Positions 1-6,370 of a stretch of DNA of 8,699 bases are shown here, piece after piece. Each line of letters begins with the position of its first letter. Within the stretch, counting starts at the first letter, position 1. Made by a program: the position numbers and the translations under genes. Source of the DNA: Bryobacterales bacterium (GTDB taxonomy: Bacteria; Acidobacteriota; Terriglobia; Bryobacterales; Bryobacteraceae); assembly GCA_003164075.1 (NCBI GenBank), contig PLRZ01000184.1, forward strand, positions 1-8,699, in the 5' to 3' direction. Below the pieces are notes generated by a model that was not told where the DNA came from, searched no databases, and worked only from the letters and a program-made list of their open reading frames with translations.

Positions 1-399
1 ATGTTGCTGCAGGAATCCCGGCGCGTGGCGAGGACCTCGCCGGCCGGAGAGCTGATTTTGCTGGAGCATCAAGACCGCGCGCTCTGGAACCGCGAACAGA
101 TTGCGGAGGGAGCGGGATTGGTGGAGAAAGCCCTGAGCTCGCGTCGCTTCGGCCCTTACACACTGCAAGCTGCGATTGCGGCCGTTCATGCGGAGGCGGA
201 ATCGACCGCTGCGACCGACTGGCGGCAGATTGTTGCGCTTTACAACCAATTGGTACGAATTCAGCCTTCGCCGGTCGCATATCTAAATCGCGCCGTGGCC
301 ATTGCCATGTGCGATGGTCCAGAGGCCGGTCTGAAGCATACCGTAGCTCTCCCGAAATCAATGCGCCCGTTATCGAGCCGGGCCCGGCATAAGCGTTAG
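1..399 (+). CDS. ECF-family RNA polymerase sigma factor, C-terminal part (5' end outside window, 3' end cut by a repeat)
   Basis: This is the C-terminal regulatory region of an extracytoplasmic-function sigma factor of the DUF6596/ECF42-like group, which directs RNA polymerase to special promoters. The segments 'LLEHQDRALWNREQIAEG', 'GPYTLQAAIAAVHAEA', 'TDWRQIVALYNQLVRI' and 'SPVAYLNRAVAIAM' follow the usual order of the TPR-like C-terminal domain. The sigma2 and sigma4 DNA- and core-binding domains would lie upstream of base 1, so the ATG at base 1 is probably an internal Met rather than the start. Family homology stops at 'DGPEAGL' (about base 333). The last ~20 residues come from repeat copy 1, which begins at 340. 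The family normally has roughly 70 more residues of TPR-like sequence, so the protein is truncated and probably a pseudogene. The family call is firm; whether it is still functional is unknown. Confidence 0.8.
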   Translation: MLLQESRRVARTSPAGELILLEHQDRALWNREQIAEGAGLVEKALSSRRFGPYTLQAAIAAVHAEAESTAATDWRQIVALYNQLVRIQPSPVAYLNRAVAIAMCDGPEAGLKHTVALPKSMRPLSSRARHKR

Positions 400-474
400 A
401 ATAAGCCCGCTTGCCAAGATGAAGTCGGCTGACGGGCCAGTTTCGGGTCTGCCTTGTTGGGTGCAATTTCCCAG
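340..474 (+). repeat. Dispersed repeat, copy 1 (~135 bp)
   Basis: This segment is almost identical to 5825-5954. The shared sequence runs from ACCGTAGCTCTCCCGAAATC to TTGGGTGCAATTTCCCAG. Copy 1 differs by an extra C in the CGCCCGTT stretch, about four extra bases near 405-408 and scattered substitutions. It contains a perfect 12-bp palindrome, GCCGGGCCCGGC, at 377-388. It starts exactly where sigma-factor homology ends, which is what insertion into that gene would give. Open frames across the repeat on the minus strand are shifted relative to each other by the indel, so it is probably non-coding. No clear terminal inverted repeat or target-site duplication was found. Confidence 0.85.
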
Positions 475-727
475 AACGCGAACCGGCGCGGGCTTCGGCG
501 CCAAAACCCGAGCTCTCTCCGAGTGGCGCGTGATTCGCCAAGAGCACCCCTTCAACTCGGCGGCGGCCGAGTTTGCGCGAGTCGTACAAGGACTCTTGGG
601 GGGACAAACCGGCCGTCCCGTTGTTCTTCAACGGGGTATACCCCAAGATGTTTGCCCCGACGCATAGAGCGAACGTCGAACCCCGAAGATCCAGGAACAA
701 ACGGATGGAACGAGAAGCGGGAGAACC
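475..727. other. Intergenic or decayed DNA between repeat copy 1 and the hydrolase fragment
   Basis: No gene is recognisable here. All three forward frames have short open stretches (for example 573-758) but none matches a family I know, and codon use is not consistent. The only distinct element is a 12-bp perfect palindrome, GGGGTATACCCC, at 633-644. The stretch may be debris of one or more former genes. Confidence 0.5.
633..644. repeat. Perfect 12-bp palindrome GGGGTATACCCC
   Basis: The palindrome lies about 90 bp upstream of the hydrolase fragment. It could be an old operator half-site pair or chance; no promoter hexamers sit clearly around it. Confidence 0.35.
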
Positions 728-850
728 ACGGCTGTGCTCATTCACGGCCTCTGGATGACGCCGTTGGCGTGGGAACATTGGGTCGCTCGCTACCAGCGAC
801 AAGGTCTGCGGGTGATCGCGCCTGGTTACCCGGGGATTGAGCCGGGGCGA
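705..850 (+). pseudogene. Alpha/beta hydrolase, N-terminal fragment
   Basis: In the frame of base 728 the sequence reads 'TAVLIHGLWMTPLAWEHW' followed by 'VIAPGYPGIEPG'. These are the first beta strand, the HG oxyanion-hole motif and the second strand of a common alpha/beta hydrolase family. No ordinary start codon exists in this frame between the stop at 665 and GTG 734, and GTG 734 would remove part of the first strand. ATG 705 is in a different frame, so a one-base indel near 722-728 could have broken the start. Homology ends at 'PGIEPG' (about 850). The nucleophile elbow (GxSxG), acid and histidine are absent, and the frame runs on into unrelated sequence until the stop at 938-940. This is a dead remnant of about 40 codons. 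Confidence 0.75.
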
Positions 851-1120
851 GGCCGGGGTCGAGCGCAGATACAGAATCAACAAGAGCGCACAGCACTCTT
901 GTGCATCCAGGGGTGTTTTTTGGATCTGTCGGCATCTTGATCGGGGGAGGCAGCGTTATTGCAGCCCAAGGTTGCCGCACTGAAGCACGTCTCCAAGCCG
1001 CGAGCGTCTGGTTGGTGGTCACGCGAGATGTGCTGTTGCGGTAGCTTCCCGTTTTGCTGACGGAAACACTGAAGACGACGGTGCAACTACCGATGCCGCT
1101 GAAGGCGTGCCCTTTCCAAG
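851..1120. other. Non-coding or decayed stretch upstream of the large secreted-protein gene
   Basis: No gene is supported. One forward frame reads 'GVFFGSVGILIGGGSVIAAQ', a hydrophobic stretch that could be a fragment of a membrane protein, but I recognise no family. A 6-bp hairpin (CAAGAG 881-886 with CTCTTG 896-901) is followed 14 bases later by six T's (916-921). The gap is too long for a standard intrinsic terminator. Confidence 0.4.
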
Positions 1121-1126
1121 CCGTTG

Positions 1127-1132
1127 TATACT
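1127..1132 (+). promoter_or_regulatory. Possible -10 element (TATACT)
   Basis: TATACT matches the sigma-70 -10 consensus in five of six bases. It would place transcription start near 1139, which suits translation from ATG 1175 and argues against ATG 1139 as the start. No good -35 hexamer is visible 16-18 bp upstream, so the call is tentative. Confidence 0.3.
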
Positions 1133-1174
1133 GCACCCATGACGGTGAGGATTCTCACGAGCGGTTCCAACATC

Positions 1175-4100
1175 ATGACGCGAGTGTCGCGGACGGCATA
1201 CTGGGTGCTCGTTGTTTCGAGCATACTGGCATCAGCTTTCACTGCAACGGCGCAGATCAATCCCGATCTTTATGCGGGCCTTAACTGGCGAAACGTGGGG
1301 CCTTTCCATGGCGGGCGAATCTCCTCCGTCACCGGCGCCATAGGCCAACCGGGGGTGTTCTATGCCGGCACGCCGCTGGGCGGCATCTGGAAAACCACCA
1401 GCGCCGGCGTCACCTGGTTTCCCATCTTCGACCAGGAGAAGAGCGTCGATAGTATCGGAGCCGTTCAGGTCGCTCCCTCCAATCCCGATATCGTGTATGC
1501 AGGCACCGGCGACCCCATTCAGGGAAGCCTCGGCAACGGCATGTGGAAGTCCACCGATGCCGGTAAGACCTGGCAGCACATTGGCCTCGAAGACACGGTG
1601 AAGATCACCAGCATCGTTGTCGATCCCGCCGATCCTGGCCTGGTGCTCGTCTCCGCGCTCGGCGATACCACCCGCCACGGCGGCGGTATCTACCGCTCCA
1701 CCGACGGCGGCCAGACCTGGACCAATGTCCTCAAGCCCGCCGACTACGATGGCGCGCGCGAGCTCCAGTACGCATACGACGACCCCAGTGTGATGCTGGC
1801 CGCCACGCAGGGAACCGGGGGCGCCGGCGGTGGGGGCGCCGGTCGCGGGGCGAGAGGCAAGCCGCCCCTGGTGTTCAAGTCCACGGATGAGGGCAAGACC
1901 TGGACCGAGATCAAGATTCCGCCCTTCTCGGGCCGCGTTGCGCTCGCCGTCGCCATGCATACCAAGGGCCAGCGCATGTACATCGTCGGCAATGCCATTG
2001 AACGTGGCTCGGGACTGTACCGCTCCGATGATGGGGGCGCCACTTGGCAGCACATGGCCGGGAACGACCTGCGGATCGCCCAGCGGATCAGCAACGGCCA
2101 GGGCAATTATAGCAGCGGCGTGTTCGTGGACTCGCAGAATCCGGACATTGTGTACACCATGAGCACCGCGATGTACCGCTCGACCGATGGCGGCGTCACC
2201 TTTGAGGCTTTCAAGGGCGCGCCCGGCGGTGAGGACTACCACAAGCTCTGGATTGACCCCACGAACGGCCATCGCATGCTGGTCGGCTCCGACCAGGGCG
2301 CGAGCGTCACGCTGGACAACGGCCGCACCTGGAGCCTCTGGTACACCGAGGTCATTTCGCAGATCTACCACGTAGCCACCGACAGCGCATATCCCTACCA
2401 CATCATGGGTGCGCAGCAGGACACCGGCGCCGTAATGATCGCGAGCCGCGGCAACTGGGGACAGGTGAACTTCACTGACTGGAGCCCGCTGCCGTCGTCT
2501 GAATTCGGCGTCGATAGACCCGATCCTAAAAATCCAAACATCATCTATGGCGTTGGATATGGTCCGGGCGGCGGCGGCAGCGGCCTCATCAAGATTGATA
2601 TGAGCACCGGCCAGTGGGAGAACGTCGCGCCCAACTTCGGAGCCGATGCAGACAAATACCACGCCGGACGCGATTTCGAGAAAAAATTCGACCTCTCGTT
2701 CGATCCCAGCGCTCTCTACGTTGCCTACGAGTGCCTTCTGGTTTCGCGCGACGGCGCCCATTCCTTTACTGCCGCGAGCCCCGATCTGACCTCGCCCAAG
2801 GACAAGCCCCAGGTGGCCTGCGGCACTGCGCCGCCGGAGCCACCACCGCCTCCACAGCCTCCGCAGCCGAATCCCTTGCCTCCCGGAGCGCAGGGACAAC
2901 CGGAGGCGCAGGCGCCGAGGCCGGGCGCCGGACCGCCCGCGCAATCAGCCTCGATCAGCGACTTCTCAATATCCAGGGTCAAACGCGGCGTCATCTGGAC
3001 GGTCAGCAGCAACGGACAGATCTACAACACCATGGATCAGGGCAAAACCTGGACGAACGTGACCAACATCGCCAACGTACCGCCCCACGCCAACTTCAAT
3101 ATCGAGGCAGGCGACGATGTCAATACCGCGTTCGTCGCCGCTCGCATTGCCGCGGCGCGCGGCCAAACTTTGCCCTCCGACGAGAACCCCGACGTGCCGC
3201 TCATCTGGCGAACCACCGACGCGGGTAAGACCTGGACCAGCATCGTCAACGGCCTGCCCAGCGGCGAGCGCACCGGAAGCTGGATCAACAGTCTGCGGGT
3301 CGATCCGGAGCAGCCAGGCTTGCTCTTCGCCGGATCCGAGACCACGGTGTATGTCAGCTTCGATAATGGCGATCACTGGCAGTCGCTGCGCCAGAACCTG
3401 CCCAGCACCTCCATCCGCGACATCGACGTCCACACCGATCACCACGAGAACGACCTGGTGGTCTGCACCTACGGCCGCGGCTTCTGGGTTCTCGACGACA
3501 TCACGCCACTGCGCCAGATTGCGGCCAACGCCCAGGCCATCAGCACATCGTCCGTGTATCTCTTCAAGCCCGAGGAGGCCATTCGCGCACGCATCAACAG
3601 CAACTGGGATCAGCCGTTCTCCATCGAAGTGCCCCATGCACCCAATGTGCCTTACGGCGCGATCGTGGATTACTACCTCAGCCACGAGCCGAGCGGGCCC
3701 ATCCAACTCCAGGTCTTCGATTCGAAGGGCAATCTAGTCCGCACCATGTCCAGCACCCCGCCGCCGCCCATTGAGGACGCGGCGTATCCCCATTACTGGC
3801 TGGCCGCTCCCGAGACTCTCGTCCTCTCGAAGCACGTTGGTCTCAACCGCGTCAACTGGAACCTGCTGTATGACGACCCGCCCGCCCTGCGGCACGACCT
3901 CGAGAATCAGATGAACATGGTGGAGGGCTCCACCACCCCAGGTCCACATGGGCCGCAGGTGATTCCCGGTGTTTATACGCTCAAGCTAACCGTAGACGGC
4001 CAAGTCTTTACGAGCGACGTCACCGTCATGAACGATCCGCGCGTCGGCGAAAGTCCCGCGCTCATGGACGCCCTGCGCACCCAGAACCAGCTCACTCTTC

Positions 4101-4603
4101 TTTCCGTGCAAGGGATGGAGCATAGCTTTGAAGGCCATGAGGAAGTGAATGCGGTGCAGGACCAGCTTGCAACCCCGATGAAGGGGAACCTGCCCGCCGA
4201 TGTGGCCGAGCAGGCCAAAACACTTGAGGCCAGTCTGACCAAAATTGGCGGCGGCATGCCGGCCGGTGGCGGCGGCGGCGGCGGGCTTGGCCGGCGTGCG
4301 GCTTCCAATCCCAATGCGCTGCAATCGTTCTTCGAACTGAACAACGCATTCAACACCATGGTCAGCATGATGCAGATCGGCCTCGATATGGCGCCCACCC
4401 CCGCCCAGATCGCCACCTGGCAGAAAGACTGCACCGACCTGAGCCATACCACGACTGCCTGGGAGGACGCCCTGAAACAGGTCACCGACTTCAATGCGAT
4501 GCTGGTCAAAAACAACTTGCAGGAGATGAAGGTTGCCCCCACCAAGCTCACCGTTTCGACCTGCAGCTTTATGCCCGAACCAGCCACGAAGGCAAAGAAG
4601 TAA
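1175..4603 (+). CDS. Secreted VPS10/sortilin-like Asp-box (BNR repeat) beta-propeller protein
   Basis: This 1142-residue exported protein is built from Asp-box repeats, as in sortilin/VPS10 and GH74-like propellers. ATG 1175 is preferred because it gives a clean signal peptide: a basic 'MTRVSRTAY', a hydrophobic 'WVLVVSSILASAF', and cleavage after ATA near residue 26. ATG 1139, in frame, would add 12 residues and lacks a Shine-Dalgarno site; GAGCGG lies 11 nt before 1175. The mature start 'NWRNVGPFHGGRISSVTG' is typical of acidobacterial members. Asp-boxes (S/T-x-D-x-G-x-T-W/F) lie near residues 74, 126, 175, 236, 284, 336, 381, 524, 620, 680 and 728. A Gly-rich insert occurs near 214-232. 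A Pro-rich linker near 553-594 probably separates two propeller halves. The region after about 780 looks like beta-sandwich followed by helices, with another Gly tract near 1030. No GH74 catalytic acids could be assigned, so an enzymatic role is unproven; carbohydrate or protein binding at the cell surface is likely. The frame is intact and the gene appears to be monocistronic. Confidence 0.9.
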   Translation: MTRVSRTAYWVLVVSSILASAFTATAQINPDLYAGLNWRNVGPFHGGRISSVTGAIGQPGVFYAGTPLGGIWKTTSAGVTWFPIFDQEKSVDSIGAVQVAPSNPDIVYAGTGDPIQGSLGNGMWKSTDAGKTWQHIGLEDTVKITSIVVDPADPGLVLVSALGDTTRHGGGIYRSTDGGQTWTNVLKPADYDGARELQYAYDDPSVMLAATQGTGGAGGGGAGRGARGKPPLVFKSTDEGKTWTEIKIPPFSGRVALAVAMHTKGQRMYIVGNAIERGSGLYRSDDGGATWQHMAGNDLRIAQRISNGQGNYSSGVFVDSQNPDIVYTMSTAMYRSTDGGVTFEAFKGAPGGEDYHKLWIDPTNGHRMLVGSDQGASVTLDNGRTWSLWYTEVISQIYHVATDSAYPYHIMGAQQDTGAVMIASRGNWGQVNFTDWSPLPSSEFGVDRPDPKNPNIIYGVGYGPGGGGSGLIKIDMSTGQWENVAPNFGADADKYHAGRDFEKKFDLSFDPSALYVAYECLLVSRDGAHSFTAASPDLTSPKDKPQVACGTAPPEPPPPPQPPQPNPLPPGAQGQPEAQAPRPGAGPPAQSASISDFSISRVKRGVIWTVSSNGQIYNTMDQGKTWTNVTNIANVPPHANFNIEAGDDVNTAFVAARIAAARGQTLPSDENPDVPLIWRTTDAGKTWTSIVNGLPSGERTGSWINSLRVDPEQPGLLFAGSETTVYVSFDNGDHWQSLRQNLPSTSIRDIDVHTDHHENDLVVCTYGRGFWVLDDITPLRQIAANAQAISTSSVYLFKPEEAIRARINSNWDQPFSIEVPHAPNVPYGAIVDYYLSHEPSGPIQLQVFDSKGNLVRTMSSTPPPPIEDAAYPHYWLAAPETLVLSKHVGLNRVNWNLLYDDPPALRHDLENQMNMVEGSTTPGPHGPQVIPGVYTLKLTVDGQVFTSDVTVMNDPRVGESPALMDALRTQNQLTLLSVQGMEHSFEGHEEVNAVQDQLATPMKGNLPADVAEQAKTLEASLTKIGGGMPAGGGGGGGLGRRAASNPNALQSFFELNNAFNTMVSMMQIGLDMAPTPAQIATWQKDCTDLSHTTTAWEDALKQVTDFNAMLVKNNLQEMKVAPTKLTVSTCSFMPEPATKAKK
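1817..1842 (+). repeat. Direct 11-bp repeat GGGGGCGCCGG inside the Gly-rich insert
   Basis: Two perfect copies (1817-1827 and 1832-1842) encode part of the Gly/Ala-rich loop of the propeller protein. Local duplication probably expanded this surface loop. Confidence 0.6.
4268..4285 (+). repeat. GGC trinucleotide tract (poly-Gly)
   Basis: Six GGC units encode a glycine run near residue 1035 of the secreted protein. The tract keeps frame when it expands or contracts, so it is a likely length-variable linker. Confidence 0.6.
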
Positions 4604-4763
4604 CTTCACCTGACTCTCGCCCGGGGACGGCGCTTTGCCCCCAAGGTGACGCCTAATGCCCTAGACGCAGAAGTGCCCGGATCAGAGAACGGGCGGATGG
4701 TCGGCCATTCGTACAAAGGTCGAATCGGGAGGGACGGCCGAGAGCGCATTCTCCAAGTCGCGC
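4604..4763. other. Intergenic spacer
   Basis: No gene, convincing terminator or promoter is seen after the stop of the secreted-protein gene. The lost N-terminus of the following methyltransferase gene is not found here in any frame. Confidence 0.5.
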
Positions 4764-5163
4764 GTGATACGACGGGGGCGGCGACGGTCGCAACTCAGCG
4801 CGGCCTGGATATGGCCTGGCATCGCGCTGGAGTTGCTGGGATTCGTACCCATTTACCTGGCGATCGCCGAGAATGCCTTCCTCGAAAGGCAGGTCCGCGT
4901 TCAGACCGAGCTTGGCCATCACGTCATCACCACGGGACCGTACCGCGTGGTGCGTCACCCCATGTATTCCGGGCTGATGCTGTTGCTGCCGGGGTGCGCG
5001 CTGGTTCTCGGCTCGGCATGGGGTTTTGCGCCGATCACGATGCTGATGGCCACCTTCATTGTCCGTACGGTGCTGGAAGACGGCGCCCTGCGCCGCGAGT
5101 TGCCGGGCTACGAGGAGTACTGCACCCGGACACGCTACCGACTTGGTTCCGGGCGTGTGGTAA
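4764..5163 (+). pseudogene. Isoprenylcysteine carboxyl methyltransferase (ICMT)-family membrane methyltransferase, N-truncated and frameshifted
   Basis: The recognisable part is the C-terminal half of an ICMT/PEMT-like integral membrane methyltransferase. Transmembrane segments are 'WIWPGIALELLGFVPIYLAI' and one spanning about 4965-5065. Between them lies the cofactor-binding signature 'TGPYRVVRHPMYSG' (from about 4932), followed by 'VRTVLEDGALRRELPGYEEY' and 'RYRL'. Family members are about 190-220 residues with one or two more N-terminal membrane helices; these are missing, and homology begins near 4788. The open frame continues to 5339 with unrelated sequence. However, shifting by one base after the Leu codon at 5142-5144 gives V-P-G-V-W-stop (5146-5163), the expected family ending. 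A single extra base near 5144-5146 therefore destroyed the native stop. The GTG 4764 start is the best available but probably not original. Confidence 0.8.
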
Positions 5164-5401
5164 GGCCGGACGAGCTTCTCTATGACGCCGTTGGTCACAT
5201 CCGTCGTGGTCGAGCAGCCACCAGGGTCGGACGTGGGCGCGCGGCCTTCCTGCAAGAGGCGTGCACGGCCCTTTTCCAGCGCCGGCGCCGCAGTCTGCCG
5301 CTGCCCTGCTGCTATTCACTGATTCGCACAGTAGCCTGAAACGGCTTTCCGGGAAGTAGCAAGCAAATCGGTAGGACGAAAGACCAGATCACGCGCATCC
5401 G
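5164..5401. other. Spacer without recognisable gene
   Basis: The frameshifted extension of the methyltransferase frame covers part of this stretch up to 5339 ('RAAFLQEACTALFQRRRR' and similar), but I see no family similarity in any of the six frames. It is probably non-coding. Confidence 0.45.
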
Positions 5402-5447
5402 TCATCTTGGCGCTTATTTTAATGCCTATGGCCGGCCCCAGATCAGG
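5402..5447 (-). repeat. Degenerate partial third copy of the dispersed repeat, inverted
   Basis: Read against the reverse complement of copy 2, this stretch matches in order: TCATCTT, GCTTATTTTAA (11 identical bases, 5411-5421), GCC, ATG, then the CCGG-CCC palindrome core. There are a few substitutions and small gaps, with roughly 75-80% identity by eye over ~46 bp. It points opposite to copies 1 and 2. Together with copy 2 it flanks the kinase remnant. Confidence 0.6.
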
Positions 5448-5539
5448 GTTAGCACGGGGGTGGTTTTGGGTTGGGAAGACGGTGGGGGCGGGCGTTCAGA
5501 GGAAAGGGAATAGAGATGGGAGATTTTTGCGACCCTGGA

Positions 5540-5760
5540 ATTTGGGGGTGGCGATTATCGATCGCGGCGAACTCCAACTACGGCATCACTGGCAAGGCCG
5601 GCGCGGACGGCATGGGTGCGGCGTATCGCGCCACCGGCACCAAGCTGAACGGCGACGATTACCCCGCCCGCTCTTCACCGCTGGTGAGGCACATGGAAGG
5701 CCGGGCCCGTCCCCTGGAAGCGCCAACGGCTCCAGAATCGCGACCGATGCCGCCTCGGGG
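5540..5760 (+). pseudogene. Ser/Thr protein kinase N-terminus, decayed remnant
   Basis: The frame of base 5579 reads 'YGITGKAGADGMGAAYRATG' then 'TKLNGD'. This matches the glycine-rich ATP-binding loop and following strand of bacterial Hanks-type kinases, whose common form in Acidobacteria is 'Y.I..K.GAGGMG.VYRA.DTKLNRDV'. The VAIK lysine strand that should follow is disrupted. In a neighbouring frame 'LPRPLFTAGEAH' (about 5660-5695) resembles the next segment, 'LP.ALFTAD.EH'. The first frame then resumes with 'HMEGRARPLEA', resembling the alpha-C helix region. At least two frameshifts are implied. No catalytic HRD or DFG motifs remain. The remnant ends before repeat copy 2 at 5825. This is decayed coding DNA without function. 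Confidence 0.6.
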
Positions 5761-5824
5761 AGGTGCAGGGGACGGTTTCGCCGGGATCGGTCAAGCACTC
5801 TTTGGGACGCCCTCTGGGCCGGGC

Positions 5825-5954
5825 ACCGTAGCTCTCCCGAAATCAATGCGCCGTTATCGAGCCGGGCCCGGCATGGGCGTTAAAATAAGCTTGCAAAGAT
5901 GAAGTCGGCTGGCGGTCCAGTTTCGGGTCTGCCTTGTTGGGTGCAATTTCCCAG
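5825..5954 (+). repeat. Dispersed repeat, copy 2 (~130 bp)
   Basis: Near-identical partner of 340-474 in the same orientation, with the same GCCGGGCCCGGC palindrome at 5861-5872. It is about five bases shorter than copy 1. The flanking sequences of the two copies are unrelated, which sets the element edges at ACCGTAG on the left and TTTCCCAG on the right. Confidence 0.85.
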
Positions 5955-5970
5955 GAGGCGACTTCCTGGG
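5950..5970. repeat. Hairpin at the right edge of repeat copy 2
   Basis: CCCAGGA (5950-5956) pairs perfectly with TCCTGGG (5964-5970) across a 7-base loop. There is no real T-run after it (only CCTTT), so terminator activity is doubtful. Copy 1 lacks the right arm, so the hairpin is not part of the repeat itself. Confidence 0.4.
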
Positions 5971-6030
5971 CCTTTGGTGGTGGGAAGGGGATTTCGCGAC
6001 AGGAATCGCAGAGGGGCGACCCCGCCTCGC

Positions 6031-6060
6031 TTGGACGCCACTGGTCGCGTAAAATAGAAA
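6031..6060 (+). promoter_or_regulatory. Weak promoter candidate for the DUF2188/TIR-like pair
   Basis: TTGGAC (6031-6036) with TAGAAA (6055-6060) gives an 18-bp spacer. The better -10 match TAAAAT (6050-6055) leaves only 13 bp to that -35. Either would put transcription start within a few bases of ATG 6068 and imply a very short leader. Tentative. Confidence 0.25.
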
Positions 6061-6067
6061 CAGGCGT

Positions 6068-6370
6068 ATGGCATCGAGAACCGTCCATGTATTTTCTTCC
6101 GATGGAGCGTGGGAAGTCAAAAGTGAGGGCGCGAAGGGCCACATCTATCCTAGTCAGCGGGAAGCAATCGCAGCCGCACTACAGGCCATTCGCAACAAGT
6201 CGATAGGGCAGGTTGTAATCCATGGGAAGAAAGGGCAAATCCGCGAGCGTGACACGTACGGGATGACTCCCATTCAAGATCCGCCCAGGAGGAGCCGTGC
6301 GGCGAAACGGATCGGCCGGGCTGTCGGGAAGGTTGCGCTGCAGCGCGTACAGTCCGATTCCTCCCAGTGA
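6068..6370 (+). CDS. DUF2188 domain-containing small protein
   Basis: This 100-residue protein has the DUF2188 pattern: an N-terminal 'VHVFSSDGAWEVKSEGAKG' (residues 6-24) followed by a Ser/Gln-led helix 'SQREAIAAAL', then 'VVIHGKKGQIRERDTYG' (residues 49-65). These form the compact beta-alpha-beta unit of the family, whose biochemical role is not established. A basic tail of about 30 residues (many Arg/Lys, residues 70-95) is extra and could bind nucleic acid or the partner protein. Its TGA stop (6368-6370) lies inside a GTGA overlap with the start of the next gene, so the two are probably translated together. ATG 6068 is the only reasonable start; the CAGG at 6061-6064 is a weak, close Shine-Dalgarno. 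The frame is intact and contrasts with the broken genes to the left. Family call firm, function unknown. Confidence 0.85.
   Translation: MASRTVHVFSSDGAWEVKSEGAKGHIYPSQREAIAAALQAIRNKSIGQVVIHGKKGQIRERDTYGMTPIQDPPRRSRAAKRIGRAVGKVALQRVQSDSSQ

Noticed and set aside
340..474. CRISPR or transposase gene at the repeat
   Set aside because: Copies are kilobases apart with no regular spacers, and no DDE or other transposase motif is seen near any copy.
881..921. Intrinsic terminator after the hydrolase fragment
   Set aside because: The 6-bp stem with a 9-base loop is 14 bases away from the T-run, so it does not have terminator geometry.
1232..2944. Long (570 codon) open frame on the minus strand
   Set aside because: It lies wholly opposite the Asp-box protein gene, is low-complexity and Gly/Arg/Val-rich, and has no recognisable domain. 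It is the usual antisense shadow of GC-rich coding DNA.
2966..3706. Second long minus-strand open frame (246 codons)
   Set aside because: Same reason: it mirrors the secreted-protein gene, has no motif, and has no separate start signal.
4646..5185. Plus-strand open frame of 179 codons overlapping the methyltransferase remnant
   Set aside because: It overlaps the ICMT-family frame, which carries clear motifs, and shows none itself.
5854..6144. Minus-strand small protein across repeat copy 2 containing 'CTQQGRPETGP'-like or shifted versions
   Set aside because: The two repeat copies carry indels that break the frame between them, so the repeat does not look protein-coding, although such ORFs may be annotated as hypothetical proteins.
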